In this document: piece after piece, positions 42,859 through 52,675 of the stretch
Layout of the letters: each line of letters begins with the position of its first letter
Position numbering within the stretch: position 1 is the stretch's first letter
Assembly (NCBI GenBank): GCA_022843825.1
Contig: JALHMX010000011.1
Span: forward strand, 1-64,000
Source of the DNA: Pseudobdellovibrionaceae bacterium
Lineage (GTDB): Bacteria > Bdellovibrionota > Bdellovibrionia > Bdellovibrionales > Bdellovibrionaceae
Reading direction: 5' to 3'
Length of the DNA: 64,000 bases
Notes under the pieces: model-generated
The model's input: the letters and a program-made list of their open reading frames with translations, nothing else
The model's database searches: none
What the model was told of the DNA's origin: nothing
Made by a program: the position numbers and the translations under genes

Positions 42859-43946
42859 CAGAACGCTCCCCGACCCGCATCGTTATCAACATCGGCCGCC
42901 GCGACTTGAGCTGATGTGCCTTTGTTGTCTAAGGATTTGCTCGCTTCCTGAGTCAATTTTTCCATTAGACCTTGAGACATACCTACATCTGCTAAAACAT
43001 CACCGGTCGACGCTGCTATCGCTTTTTTCTGCGCTGCAGTCTTCGCTTCTTCCTTAATATCATTTTTTCTTGGAGTGGTCCCATTTTTCAAGTCAAGTTC
43101 AGTAACATCCTTTGCATTCTGGTCGTTACTCTTAAGACCTGGGTCTGAAAACTGACGTATGTCCCTAAGACGAACGGTCTGTTTTCCAACTTGCAGTACT
43201 GGGCCTTCGCTAGAAAAACTCATGCCTGTGATAATTCCATCAAATTCTGTTTTCACTTGAACTTTCTTGCCTTGAGAATCTAGTGCTTCCGTTTGGAAAA
43301 AATATTCGCCAGCAGGAGCCTTACGACCATCTTGCATTTCACCATTCCACATCACTTTATTATCACCTGCTTTTAGTTCGTTGAATTTGTATTCCCGAAC
43401 GACATCACCTTTATTATTCATCACTTTGACTTCGGCAGTTTTTATATCTTGCGGAAGTTTAAACATAAACTGATGTTCTTTATCTGTAGATTGTCGAGTC
43501 ACTCGAGCAGCATCGCCTGAGACTTGTTTGCCAATCAGGTTTAAAGCTTGAAATTGCTCTACAGGTTTTCCGCCATTTTTCATTTCAGTCAATGTGGAAT
43601 TAACATTCGACATCTGCTCTAAAGTTGAAAACTGCGCTAACTGTGCAGCCATTTCGTGATTCTTCAAAGGATTGGTTGGATCTTGATGTTTTAGTTGGGC
43701 CAACATCAGTTTAAAAAAGGCATCCTTATCCATCTCCTTGTCACCTGTACCGCGAACTTTTTTTGAAGGATCAACATAACCCGGATCACTGACTTTATTC
43801 AGCACCTCACCTAAATTTTCTGCACCTAAAGCTTTTTTCTGCTCGTCAGTTAACTTGGCTTGATTCTGATCTAACTTCAGATCAGATCCTGCATTTGCAG
43901 AATCTGTCCATGTTTTCGTTCCTATATTAGTACTTATTACCGACAT
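42858..43946 (-). CDS. flgD: flagellar hook-capping/assembly scaffold FlgD
   Basis: Scaffold for hook polymerisation, 362 aa, longer than the E. coli protein. The conserved N-terminal domain has MDKDAFFKLMLAQLKHQDPTNPL and QLAQFSTLEQMSNVNSTL. The FlgD Ig-like/TUDOR region follows with WNGEMQDGRKAPAGEYFF. A C-terminal 100-residue low-complexity tail (Lys/Asp/Ala) is an addition. The start at 43946 is chosen because AAAGGA lies 7 nt before that ATG; the track's TTG start would overlap fliK. Confidence 0.92.
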   Translation of the reverse strand: MSVISTNIGTKTWTDSANAGSDLKLDQNQAKLTDEQKKALGAENLGEVLNKVSDPGYVDPSKKVRGTGDKEMDKDAFFKLMLAQLKHQDPTNPLKNHEMAAQLAQFSTLEQMSNVNSTLTEMKNGGKPVEQFQALNLIGKQVSGDAARVTRQSTDKEHQFMFKLPQDIKTAEVKVMNNKGDVVREYKFNELKAGDNKVMWNGEMQDGRKAPAGEYFFQTEALDSQGKKVQVKTEFDGIITGMSFSSEGPVLQVGKQTVRLRDIRQFSDPGLKSNDQNAKDVTELDLKNGTTPRKNDIKEEAKTAAQKKAIAASTGDVLADVGMSQGLMEKLTQEASKSLDNKGTSAQVAAADVDNDAGRGAF

Positions 43947-43963
43947 AATTACATCCTTTCGAC

Positions 43964-45433
43964 TCAAGCCACTGCATTTAATGTTTGCGCCTTGTTAGCT
44001 TGGTATACACGATGAGCCACTGCTTTTCTAATTTCTGACTGAGCTATCGGAACCGCTTGCGACATCTCGTGATTAAATCTCTGAGATGCTTCTTGGTTCT
44101 GCTGTCGGTTTTGATGAGATTGGTTTGCAAAACTATTTGCACCGCTATCAGCAAACTGACGAGAGTCAGAAAAATTTTGTGAATCGTTAGCTTTATGCAT
44201 AGATTCCACAGTTGCCACCTTACTATTTAGTGTAACATGTTCTACACTAATTTGATGCGCAGCCAGACTCGACTTAAGATCAGAAAGATTGTCCTGAATT
44301 AGCTTTTGGATATTCTTGTCTTGAGCATTCAATTCAAGATTCATTTTTCCATTATCAAGCATAACCTTCAAATGGACTTCACCCATACCTTCAGGAGACA
44401 TTCTTACTGAAACTTCCCCTCCGCCTTGCTTCACTAAATATTGAGCTTGCTTCAGGATTTCGTTTACATTCGTATCCTGAGTCTCGCTATTTTGTGTTGA
44501 GTTCTGAGGAGCTATTGCCGCCTCTGCAGGGCGTAGAGAAAACTCTTTCAAACCTGGTTGAGGCTGCTGACTAGAAGTCACAGTAGATGCGCTCTCCTTG
44601 TCTGAAAAAGAAGTCTGATCGTCCTGATCTAAACTGCTTTCAGACTGTGAGCTATCCGCTTCCACTGCAGTTGCCAATTTTTGAGAAATTTCAGCACTGA
44701 CAGCTGTCTCAGCCTTAACTTGCATGCTTTTATCCATGAAGTTTTCATCGACAACTAGTTCTTCAGCCGCCGGAGCTTCTGGCTGAGCCATTGCTTCCAG
44801 TTTCTGAAACAACTGTTCGCGGTTTAAAGTCTCAAGCACTTTATTACTGTCAGCTGGCAAACCCTCAGGCATAGCTTGTATCGTCGCGGCTTCAGTTTCT
44901 AACTCAAAAGACTGAGGAGCCACTGCTAACTTTACAGTTTGCATATCACTTGCCTCAGGCATGTCCTGAATAAGTTCCGGCTCCAATACAATAGGTTGTT
45001 CCGTTTCTAAGTTGTGACTTAAAATTTCGGAATCCACTGTCTGTTCAATAGTCGAAGCAGTTAAAGTCGGTACAAAACTTGTTTTTTCAAGACCATCCAG
45101 ATTTTCTTCAGCATCTGGGGTTTTAATTACACTCTCGATTGAGGCCATGCTCATTAAAACCATCTCATCTTCTAACTTGTTTCTAGCCTTCTTTTTTTCT
45201 CCTTCTTTCGATTCTTCAGCTTCTTCTCGTTTTTTTGGTTTTTCTGTCTCCGACCTGGGCTCATCCTGCGCTCTCTTTTTACTTCCCCCAAGCGCTTGGT
45301 CATCTCTGTCCTTGAGCCGATCTAAGTAACTTTCAAAATCAGACTTTTTGTCTTTAAAATCTACAGTTACTTTTTCAGAAAAACTACTTAGTTCATTCCG
45401 TGGGGGGATGACACCAATAGTTTTATCAATCAC
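43964..45433 (-). CDS. fliK: flagellar hook-length control protein FliK
   Basis: Molecular ruler for hook length, secreted by the export apparatus. About 489 aa, mostly disordered and Gln/Ser/Glu-rich. The conserved C-terminal domain is GGGEVSVRMSPEGMGEVHLKV, MNLELNAQDKNIQKLIQDNL and LKSSLAAHQISVEHV. The track start (45490) overlaps the MotE-like gene by 65 nt. The GTG at 45433 is preceded closely by AAAGGAGG and overlaps by only 8 nt, so I prefer it, though the spacing (3 nt) is short. Confidence 0.88.
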   Translation of the reverse strand: MIDKTIGVIPPRNELSSFSEKVTVDFKDKKSDFESYLDRLKDRDDQALGGSKKRAQDEPRSETEKPKKREEAEESKEGEKKKARNKLEDEMVLMSMASIESVIKTPDAEENLDGLEKTSFVPTLTASTIEQTVDSEILSHNLETEQPIVLEPELIQDMPEASDMQTVKLAVAPQSFELETEAATIQAMPEGLPADSNKVLETLNREQLFQKLEAMAQPEAPAAEELVVDENFMDKSMQVKAETAVSAEISQKLATAVEADSSQSESSLDQDDQTSFSDKESASTVTSSQQPQPGLKEFSLRPAEAAIAPQNSTQNSETQDTNVNEILKQAQYLVKQGGGEVSVRMSPEGMGEVHLKVMLDNGKMNLELNAQDKNIQKLIQDNLSDLKSSLAAHQISVEHVTLNSKVATVESMHKANDSQNFSDSRQFADSGANSFANQSHQNRQQNQEASQRFNHEMSQAVPIAQSEIRKAVAHRVYQANKAQTLNAVA

Positions 45434-46181
45434 TTTCCTCCTTTGTTGTTGTTTGTTGAGCTGGCGTTCTATACCCAGCATAACGTTCACTAAAAATTTG
45501 TGCTTTATCTGTTTTAATTAAATTAAGAATATCTGCAGCATTTTTTCTTTTCATTTTACTTAAAATTTCTATGACTAAGTCTTCATCCATAGATTCAAAA
45601 ACCTTGGCCGCCTGATTTGGCTTCATGTTAGAATAAACCTGAACAAGTGTATCAATTTTTTGAGCGTCTGAAGAAATTCGCTCTTTTAACATGCTCGAAA
45701 TTTTTTCGCGTGATTCTTCAAGCTCTTTTAGCTTGGCCTCAACTTCGGATTTTTGCTTGCTGATTTCTGCTGATCGCTTATTTAACTCTTCTTCGCGCGC
45801 ATCAAGCTCTTTTTTTCTTTCTGCTAGTTTGAATAAATAGTCAGCGTTGTCTTCAGTTTTTATTTCGACGACCGGAGTTTTTTCCTCAGCTGGTTTATTA
45901 ACTTCAGTCGTGACAGTTTGTGCCTCTGCAGCGCCTAAGCCTATTTCGATTTTACTCATGTAACTTTCAATGCTATCAAATTTTTCAATTAAGACGAACA
46001 CGGCCACCAAACACATTCCAAAAACAACCATCGAAAGAACGGGAAAAGATTTTTTATTTTTCTTTTTTTCTTCACGCCTTTTAAATTGAGACTGTTGAAT
46101 TTTTAATGAAATCGGTTCAGTCGAATCATTATTCGCATTTTTTTTAGCTTTAACAAAAAACTGATCGTAGCCTGATTTCAT
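45426..46181 (-). CDS. MotE-like flagellar protein (MgtE-N-type C-terminus)
   Basis: A 251-aa protein with a basic N-terminal tail, one membrane helix (FPVLSMVVFGMCLVAVFVLI, about 48-67), a long coiled coil (about 115-170, ERKKELDAREEELNKRSAEI) and a C-terminal helical domain (YSNMKPNQAAKVFESMDEDLVIEILSKMKRKNAADIL) like MgtE-N and FliG-type repeats. This layout matches MotE, a chaperone-like partner of stator proteins in other bacteria. No motA or motB lies in the window. Confidence 0.78.
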   Translation of the reverse strand: MKSGYDQFFVKAKKNANNDSTEPISLKIQQSQFKRREEKKKNKKSFPVLSMVVFGMCLVAVFVLIEKFDSIESYMSKIEIGLGAAEAQTVTTEVNKPAEEKTPVVEIKTEDNADYLFKLAERKKELDAREEELNKRSAEISKQKSEVEAKLKELEESREKISSMLKERISSDAQKIDTLVQVYSNMKPNQAAKVFESMDEDLVIEILSKMKRKNAADILNLIKTDKAQIFSERYAGYRTPAQQTTTKEESD

Positions 46182-46193
46182 TAAATAATATTC

Positions 46194-46643
46194 CTATCTG
46201 TTTTGATCTCGAGTACCTTTAATAGTACCTATCTCATCAAGTTCTTTTTGTTCGCTATCCATAGCTTCTTTAAGAAAAGCTGCCTTTTGCTTTTCTTTAA
46301 GCTTCTCTACCATTCTAGCCTCAGTTAAGGCTTTCAGCAAAATTTGCCTAAGCACCTCGACTTCTTTTTCAAGTTCGCTTAGACGTTTGTTTTGCTTTTC
46401 TATGCGGAGGTCTTGTCCAGTTAGAAAGGCATTCTTCATATTCACATCATTTTGCCAATCTGAACTAGACTGCACCTGGCTATGAAGATCTGTCTTAACT
46501 TGCTCTTTAAGCACTATCATTTCATCACGTTTTTGTGCTTCTAAGTCATATTCATTCTTTTTTTCTAAAAATCGGCGCCGCTCTATATCGGCTTGGATGT
46601 GACGCTGTGTAAGCAGTTTTTCTAGTGGAAACTTAAATTTCAT
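46194..46643 (-). CDS. fliJ: flagellar export protein FliJ
   Basis: A 149-aa coiled-coil protein placed directly after fliI. It begins KFKFPLEKLLTQRHIQADIERRRF and is helical throughout, the FliJ pattern of a rotor-like stalk inserted in the FliI hexamer. It starts 3 nt after the fliI stop. The identity relies on the start motif, size and position, since FliJ sequences diverge strongly. Confidence 0.85.
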   Translation of the reverse strand: MKFKFPLEKLLTQRHIQADIERRRFLEKKNEYDLEAQKRDEMIVLKEQVKTDLHSQVQSSSDWQNDVNMKNAFLTGQDLRIEKQNKRLSELEKEVEVLRQILLKALTEARMVEKLKEKQKAAFLKEAMDSEQKELDEIGTIKGTRDQNR

Positions 46644-46646
46644 AAA

Positions 46647-47972
46647 CTATCCCAAGATTGTTGAGAGTCGTTTAATGCACGTGTTCATATCTGATTGGTC
46701 TTCTGTGCTTTGCTTTAAAAACTCATTGATAGCATCTATATACTTAATAGATCGATCTATTTTTGGATTTGCACCCGCTTTATACGCACCGATATTAATA
46801 AGATCTTCAGCATCCTTATATGTTGCTAAAATTTCTCTTAGTTTCAAATTTAGTTTTCGATGATCTTCATTGGTTACAGAGCTCATGACACGACTGGTAC
46901 TCTGAAGCACGTCGATTGCCGGGTAATGACCCTTGTGAGCTAACTCCCGCGACAAGACAATATGACCATCAACAATAGAGCGCACTGTATCACCTATTGG
47001 ATCATTCATGTCATCGCCTTCAACCAAAGTTGTATAGAAGCCAGTGATTGATCCACCATTTTCAAAATTTCCTGCTCGCTCTAAAAGTTTTGGCAAAGTT
47101 GAAAACACGCTAGGAGTATAACCCCTTGAAGTTGGGGGCTCTCCGATAGATAGTCCGATCTCACGCAAGGCCATCGCAAAACGCGTAACAGAGTCCATGA
47201 CCAGTAAAACACTTTTGCCTTGTCCAGAAAAATATTCAGCTACTGCAGTAGCAACATAAGCGCCGCGCATACGTAGCAAAGGGCTTTGATCGCTTGTTAC
47301 ACAAACGACAACTGTCTTCTTCATACCCTCAGGTCCCAATTCATTTTCAATAAATTCCCGAACCTCACGACCGCGCTCACCGATCAGCGCAATCACATTG
47401 ACGTCGGCCTCAGTTTGTCGGGCCATCATACTCATCAGAACTGACTTACCCACTCCAGATCCAGCCATAATGGCAATCCTCTGCCCGCGCCCTGCTGTAG
47501 CGGTAGCGTTGATAGCTCTGACTCCAACATCTAAAGATTTCCTAATTGGTACCCGGTGTAATGGATTTATCACCTCAGCGTACAAAGGCATTTCATCGTA
47601 CTCTTCTAGTGCAGGTCCGCTATCAATCGGCAAACCCAACCCATCAATTGATCGACCGAGTAAATCATCACTTACCTTTACGGTCGCTATTGATTTATGA
47701 AGTGTTATTCGACAACCTAAAGACACACCACGCATGTCATTTAAGGCCATCATCAAGACAAGTTTATCTTTAAATCCTACGACTTCTGCTAATAGTTCTT
47801 TAGACGTTATAGGTGATTGAATCGAACAAATACTTCCTACGCTGGCGCCAGGCAAATAGCCTTTAATGAGTAGACCCGTGACCTCAATCACTTTGCCGCT
47901 ATCCTGAGTAAGATGCGTTTGATCTACTATGTTGAGGTACTTTTCTAGATTCAAAGCATAGTTTGAATTCAT
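46647..47972 (-). CDS. fliI: flagellum-specific ATPase FliI
   Basis: Type III export ATPase of 441 aa. Seen are the Walker A GSGVGKSVLMSMMAR near residue 172, LIGERGREVREFIE, the Walker B region LLVMDSVTRFAMALREIGL, GEPPTSRGYTPSVFSTLPKLLERAG and DPIGDTVRSIVDGHIVLSR. It is complete and has the normal length. It begins 1 nt after the fliH stop and is followed by fliJ. Confidence 0.97.
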   Translation of the reverse strand: MNSNYALNLEKYLNIVDQTHLTQDSGKVIEVTGLLIKGYLPGASVGSICSIQSPITSKELLAEVVGFKDKLVLMMALNDMRGVSLGCRITLHKSIATVKVSDDLLGRSIDGLGLPIDSGPALEEYDEMPLYAEVINPLHRVPIRKSLDVGVRAINATATAGRGQRIAIMAGSGVGKSVLMSMMARQTEADVNVIALIGERGREVREFIENELGPEGMKKTVVVCVTSDQSPLLRMRGAYVATAVAEYFSGQGKSVLLVMDSVTRFAMALREIGLSIGEPPTSRGYTPSVFSTLPKLLERAGNFENGGSITGFYTTLVEGDDMNDPIGDTVRSIVDGHIVLSRELAHKGHYPAIDVLQSTSRVMSSVTNEDHRKLNLKLREILATYKDAEDLINIGAYKAGANPKIDRSIKYIDAINEFLKQSTEDQSDMNTCIKRLSTILG

Positions 47973-47973
47973 G

Positions 47974-48759
47974 CTAGCCTGCTATTTTTTTTATTTTAGG
48001 CAACGACTGTTGTAGCTCTGTCCAAATCTTATCTATTCGAGTTTCAATTTGTGCATCAATTACGCCATAATTAGTTTCAACGATACAGCCACCTGCAGTT
48101 ACAACTTCTGAGGGCTCAAGCTTTACGTTTTTAAGAAAATCAAAATCACGATTAGCTAAATTTTTAAGGTTTTCGATGAAATCGACTTGCACTTGTGAAA
48201 CAAGGACTGTGATTTCTTCATCCGTTTGAGCCATTTCCACTGTTTTCTTAATGACAGGCAAAACTAGGTCAGGGTTGTCTTCGATGTGAGAGTAAGCAAT
48301 TTTTCGTGCAATATGAAAAACTGAGGAAACGATATGCGCCTCATTTTGATGAACTAAATCTTCTTTGATATTTTGAATTGAGCTCACTAATGTTTGAAAG
48401 TCATCTATAGCCTGATTAATTTCCTTAAGTCTTTGCTCTGCGGCGGATTTAAACCCATCTTTTAATCCCTCTTGATAGGCTTCGTCATAAGCTTTAACTT
48501 TTATAGCCTCAAGCTGCTCTGCTACTTTTCGATCGACAATATCCTGCTCATTTTTTTTCTCAATACTTTCCACGCCAGTTACTTTTTTTGCCACGTCATT
48601 CATTACAAAATGAGAGCCTCGCTTCTTGCCTTCCATGTATGAAGCGTTAGACTCACTTTGACTTAACGTAAAAGCACGTGGCTTAAACTCAGTAACCTTT
48701 TCTGGTTGCTGCTCATCAGCGCTTTTTTTGTTGTGATCGGAAATACTAGACCATGGCAT
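47974..48759 (-). CDS. fliH: flagellar assembly protein FliH
   Basis: A 261-aa regulator/stator of the export ATPase. It has a disordered N-terminal third, then the typical helical stretch YDEAYQEGLKDGFKSAAEQRLKE with Gly-xxx-Gly-like repeats, and a C-terminal V-ATPase-E-like domain with LEPSEVVTAGGCIVETNYGVIDAQIETRIDKIW. It overlaps the end of fliG by 14 nt. Confidence 0.92.
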   Translation of the reverse strand: MPWSSISDHNKKSADEQQPEKVTEFKPRAFTLSQSESNASYMEGKKRGSHFVMNDVAKKVTGVESIEKKNEQDIVDRKVAEQLEAIKVKAYDEAYQEGLKDGFKSAAEQRLKEINQAIDDFQTLVSSIQNIKEDLVHQNEAHIVSSVFHIARKIAYSHIEDNPDLVLPVIKKTVEMAQTDEEITVLVSQVQVDFIENLKNLANRDFDFLKNVKLEPSEVVTAGGCIVETNYGVIDAQIETRIDKIWTELQQSLPKIKKIAG

Positions 48760-49783
48760 CTTCTGAACCGCCTCTTGTAATCATAATTTTGCCTTCAGCC
48801 TCTAAGCGACGTGCGACATTAACGATTTCCTGCTGAGCTCCTTCAACATCGGATAACCGAGCTGGCCCCATATTTGATAAGTCCTCTTTCAACATATCAG
48901 CCGCACGTGTCGACAAGTTTTTAAAGATTTTGGCTTTAACTTCATCACTGGCCGTTTTTAAAGCCAACAGTAATCTGTCATTAGGAACTTCCTTAAGTAA
49001 AACTTGAATTCCTCGATCGTCGATTTTTGCGATGTCCTCGAAAACAAACATCAGTTTTCTAATCTCTTCAGCCAATAATGGATCTTTTTCTTCCAAACGA
49101 GACATAATCGACTGTTCAGTGTTTTTATCCATAATATTCAACATCTCCGCTACGGGCTGAACCCCACCAAGAACTGCGTGTTCAATTGCATGTGTATTGG
49201 CTAACTGTTCTTTTAAAACTTTATCAATATCGGCAATCAATTCCGGGTCAACATTATCCAAGTTCGCCATTCGCATAACAACTTCTGCCTGTAAGTTTTC
49301 AGGCAATTTTCGTAGTACGTCGCCTTTTTTTTCTGGATCTAAGTGGGCTAAAATAACAGCCACTGTCTGCGGGTGCTCATGGATCAAAAATGTTGATAGT
49401 GCTTTTGCATCAACCATTTCAAGAGATTCTAATGTTCGTCCTGAAACTGAATTAATATTTAATCCACCTAAAATTTCGCGCGCGCGCTCTTCTCCTAAAG
49501 CGTCTACTATGGACTCTTTACTTGACGTTTTTTCAGAAAAAATAAAATCCTCTGATTCATTAATTTTTTCATAAAACTCTTCTAGTACTCTTTTAGTGAC
49601 ATGCACAGGAACGATTTTAAACTTCGACATCAAATGTATAAGCTTTCGGATATCTCCATCATCCATTTTACCTAGTAATACTTTAACTGCGTCTCGCCCT
49701 AAGAAGTTCACAAGAATCGCGGCTTTATCGATTCCTCTAAGGGATTCATAATCTACGTTTTCGTATTTTCCATTATTTCTCAT
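48746..49783 (-). CDS. fliG: flagellar motor switch protein FliG
   Basis: Rotor protein of 345 aa. The N-terminal domain begins GIDKAAILVNFLGRDAVKVLL, the middle has FLIHEHPQTVAVILAHLDPEKKGDVLRKLPE, and the C-terminal torque domain has MFVFEDIAKIDDRGIQVLLKEV with the charged residues that contact the stator. The full domain set is present. It lies 10 nt after fliF. Confidence 0.97.
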   Translation of the reverse strand: MRNNGKYENVDYESLRGIDKAAILVNFLGRDAVKVLLGKMDDGDIRKLIHLMSKFKIVPVHVTKRVLEEFYEKINESEDFIFSEKTSSKESIVDALGEERAREILGGLNINSVSGRTLESLEMVDAKALSTFLIHEHPQTVAVILAHLDPEKKGDVLRKLPENLQAEVVMRMANLDNVDPELIADIDKVLKEQLANTHAIEHAVLGGVQPVAEMLNIMDKNTEQSIMSRLEEKDPLLAEEIRKLMFVFEDIAKIDDRGIQVLLKEVPNDRLLLALKTASDEVKAKIFKNLSTRAADMLKEDLSNMGPARLSDVEGAQQEIVNVARRLEAEGKIMITRGGSEDAMV

Positions 49784-49793
49784 ATCATTTCAC

Positions 49794-51455
49794 CTATGCG
49801 CCAATGTTATCTTTTTTAGATACCCAAGCATTAATAGCACTTGAGGCTTTTTCTTCATCTTTAGAAATTAAAGCTAAAATTCTTTCTTTTAGTAATTCAC
49901 TTTCAGCTTTTTCAGGCTCCACTGACTCTTGCAATATAGGCAAAATATTTCCTAAGCCTGGTAAGCTATTATCAACAGACTGAAGCTCTTCCAGCTCTTC
50001 AATCGTACGAGGCAACATTTCCTCCACTGAGTCTGACACTGTATCAGTAATCCATTGCATAAAGGGCCTAACAACCATGAAGAACAATAAAATTAATGAA
50101 AATCCTAACAGTCCCCATTTAAATAACGATTGAATAAGTTGTTTTTTTTCTAAATTAGTCAGAAGCTTTTCGCTTTCGCCGAAATCTTCTGCTTGAAACT
50201 GAATAGACTCGATTTTTACAGAGTCTCCGCGTGTCCCCACAAAACCAATAGCATTTTTAACTAATGATTCATATTTTGCAATTTCTTCCAAAGAGCGTGG
50301 CTGCCACTTACTTTCAGTTTTTCCATCTGCTCCGGTGACTGTAGTTGATAGACCATCGACTAGCACAGCTACACTTATTTTTTCAACGCCGCCAGCTGCC
50401 TCTCGCACATTTCGCACGGTCTTAGGAACTTCGTAATTAATGGTTTTTGTTTCCTGATTGCTGCCTTGAGTAAATCCATTAACTATGGCTGCTCCGTCTC
50501 CATCAGGCAAATTGGCCCGAGACCCCGGTACTCCAGAAGGATTATTGCGAGTGCCATTCGACGATTGCTCATTAGTTGTAATGCTTCGAGTAGCTGTTTT
50601 ATCTGGGTCTATTATTTCTTCGACCGCCGTCGTCGTCTTGTGATTAACTGTTGCATCAACACGAGTGACTACACGTCCGCTACCCACAACTTTTGATAAA
50701 ATGGAATCTATGCGTTGCTCTAAATCTTTTTCAATTTGCATTTTTAGTTCTAAAATATCGCTTGTCGCTCCAATAGCGCTATCAGATTTTTTAGAAAGTA
50801 GTTTTCCTCGTTCATCCAATACAGTAACTTTTTCAGGATCTAGGCTTTCAACAGCGTTCGCCACTAAAAATTTAATTCCCTTAACTTGATCAGCAGTAAG
50901 TTCTTTTCCTGAGTGCAAGGCCACAATAACCGAAGCTGTCGGAGGAGCAGACTCCTCCATAACTGTCTTTTTTTGCGGAAGTGCCAAAATGACTTTTGAT
51001 TGCTTAACTGCTGTCAAAGTATTAATAGCTCTCATTAATTCACCTTGAAGCGCACGCTGATAATTTACTTTTTGCGCATACGAATTAATTCCGAAGTCTT
51101 GTTTGTCAAAAAGCTCTAATCCAATACTTCCCATATTTGATGAGCCCAGCTCAGCCATTAATTGCATTTGTGTCGAATGTAAAAAGTTATTCGGAACTAG
51201 AATTGTTTTTGAGTCATCTTTAAGCTGGAAAGGAATGTTTTTAGTTTGAAGTTTATTGATTATCACTGGAACTTGATCTGGTGGAACGTTCGTCAATAGA
51301 ACTGCATAGTCTTTACCGGAAGCCATAAAAACTGCAAACCCAATTGCTACAACAATCGCCAAAGTAGAAACAGTCAACGCCGTTCGCCGAGTGGGTCCTA
51401 ACGACTTATGAAATTCCTTGAATTGTAAAATTAAACTACTAAACAAATTCCCCAC
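49794..51455 (-). CDS. fliF: flagellar MS-ring protein FliF
   Basis: A 553-aa MS-ring subunit. Membrane helix 1 is at about residues 22-44 (TALTVSTLAIVVAIGFAVFMA). The ring-building motifs follow (VPVIINKLQTKNIPFQL, INSYAQKVNYQRALQGELMRAI). A periplasmic Gly/Asn-rich segment comes next, then helix 2 near residue 440 (WGLLGFSLILLFFMVV) and a short cytoplasmic tail for FliG. The start is GTG with AGGTG upstream, overlapping the end of fliE in its leader. Confidence 0.96.
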   Translation of the reverse strand: MGNLFSSLILQFKEFHKSLGPTRRTALTVSTLAIVVAIGFAVFMASGKDYAVLLTNVPPDQVPVIINKLQTKNIPFQLKDDSKTILVPNNFLHSTQMQLMAELGSSNMGSIGLELFDKQDFGINSYAQKVNYQRALQGELMRAINTLTAVKQSKVILALPQKKTVMEESAPPTASVIVALHSGKELTADQVKGIKFLVANAVESLDPEKVTVLDERGKLLSKKSDSAIGATSDILELKMQIEKDLEQRIDSILSKVVGSGRVVTRVDATVNHKTTTAVEEIIDPDKTATRSITTNEQSSNGTRNNPSGVPGSRANLPDGDGAAIVNGFTQGSNQETKTINYEVPKTVRNVREAAGGVEKISVAVLVDGLSTTVTGADGKTESKWQPRSLEEIAKYESLVKNAIGFVGTRGDSVKIESIQFQAEDFGESEKLLTNLEKKQLIQSLFKWGLLGFSLILLFFMVVRPFMQWITDTVSDSVEEMLPRTIEELEELQSVDNSLPGLGNILPILQESVEPEKAESELLKERILALISKDEEKASSAINAWVSKKDNIGA

Positions 51456-51456
51456 G

Positions 51457-51780
51457 CTACACCTGCATTCTCATAATTTCTTGATACGCGTCGATTATCT
51501 TGTTTCTTACCTGCACCATAGTACGCAAGGCTATTTCTGCTTTTTCTGTTGAAATCATCACTGCTGCTACGTCATCAGTTTTTCCTGTGGCCAGCTGTTG
51601 AATTTTATGATCAGAGTCTAATTGTAACTCATTCACTTTAGAGATGGTGTCTTTGAGTGTATCTGCAAATGTTTTCTGCCCCTCGCCGACACCATTACCC
51701 GACGGTAGCGCGTCAGAATTTGATAGACTTCCAGCGTTTTCAATAAAACGATTTGCATTTGAGATTCTTAAACCATCCAT
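51457..51780 (-). CDS. fliE: flagellar hook-basal body protein FliE
   Basis: A 107-aa adapter between the MS ring and the rod. The conserved C-terminal half has FADTLKDTISKVNELQLDSDHKIQQLATGKTDDVAAVMISTEKAEIALRTMVQVRNKIIDAYQEIMRMQV. It lies between flgC and fliF as in most flagellar operons and ends 1 nt before fliF. Confidence 0.95.
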   Translation of the reverse strand: MDGLRISNANRFIENAGSLSNSDALPSGNGVGEGQKTFADTLKDTISKVNELQLDSDHKIQQLATGKTDDVAAVMISTEKAEIALRTMVQVRNKIIDAYQEIMRMQV

Positions 51781-51807
51781 GGTATAAACTCCTCTTGGTT
51801 ATATTTA

Positions 51808-52254
51808 TTATCTACCAATTTCTAGTGCACTTAAAGCCATATCTTTAGTTGCTTGCACAGCCTGTACGTTAGCCTCGTAAGCGCGAGTGGCCTGGATCAT
51901 ATTGGTCATTTCTTCCATCAAATTTACATTGGGATAAGCTACGTATCCATCTTGGTTGGCATCTGGATGACTCGGCTCAAACTTCATCAATGGAGCTTTG
52001 CGATCATAAATGACGTCACTGACCTGGACTTGATTCGCTCTTGCCCCCGGACCTCCTTGATTTAAAACAAGGTCACTAAAACTTTTGGTATCTGGCACAG
52101 TTTCAAAAACCACATCTTTTCTTCGGTAGGGGCCACCTTCAGGAGTTTGAGTTGTATTTATGTTTGCAATATTTTCTGAAATTGTATTCAGTCGGGCTCG
52201 TTGCGCCGACATACCACTTCCAGCAATACGAAAGCCTGATAAAAAATCTGACAT
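51808..52254 (-). CDS. flgC: flagellar rod protein FlgC
   Basis: Proximal rod protein of 148 aa. The N-terminal rod motif is GFRIAGSGMSAQRARLNTISENIANINTTQTPEGGPYRRK, the middle has YVAYPNVNLMEEMTNMIQATRAYEANV, and the end is helical. It is a standard member of the flagellar rod family, 7 nt after flgB. Confidence 0.97.
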   Translation of the reverse strand: MSDFLSGFRIAGSGMSAQRARLNTISENIANINTTQTPEGGPYRRKDVVFETVPDTKSFSDLVLNQGGPGARANQVQVSDVIYDRKAPLMKFEPSHPDANQDGYVAYPNVNLMEEMTNMIQATRAYEANVQAVQATKDMALSALEIGR

Positions 52255-52261
52255 AAACTAA

Positions 52262-52675
52262 CTACCTTTCTCCGATGGCGTATTTAACAGCAGCCATTTT
52301 CTTATTAATAAGCTGCAAAGCGGCCTTATATAATATTGAATTCTCTGATAGGGCGGCCATTTCTTTTTCTAAATCGACTGTATTTCCATCATTGTTAAGA
52401 GCTGCATCCGGATTATCGTATACATCTGGCACTAGCGATTTTACATCTCCCAATCCGCCGGCGCCTTTGAAATGCTCCGCGTGGGTGGCATCCATTGTTG
52501 CAGCTCCGTTACTGTCAAAAGCTGAAGCCAAAGCATTTTCGAAATCCAGTTTTTTAGCTTTATAATTTGGAGTTTCAGCATTTGCGATATTTGATGATGT
52601 CACACTGTGACGCATCTGTCTCATTCTTAATGAGGCCGCCAAAGCATCTGTAGTTTTATCGAAAAAATCACTCAT
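52262..52675 (-). CDS. flgB: flagellar rod protein FlgB
   Basis: Proximal rod protein of 137 aa. It has the rod motif LRMRQMRHSVTSSNIANAETPNYKAKKLDFENAL near the N-terminus and a C-terminal NDGNTVDLEKEMAALSENSILYKAALQLI. Its start overlaps the stop of the HTH gene by 4 nt. Confidence 0.96.
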   Translation of the reverse strand: MSDFFDKTTDALAASLRMRQMRHSVTSSNIANAETPNYKAKKLDFENALASAFDSNGAATMDATHAEHFKGAGGLGDVKSLVPDVYDNPDAALNNDGNTVDLEKEMAALSENSILYKAALQLINKKMAAVKYAIGER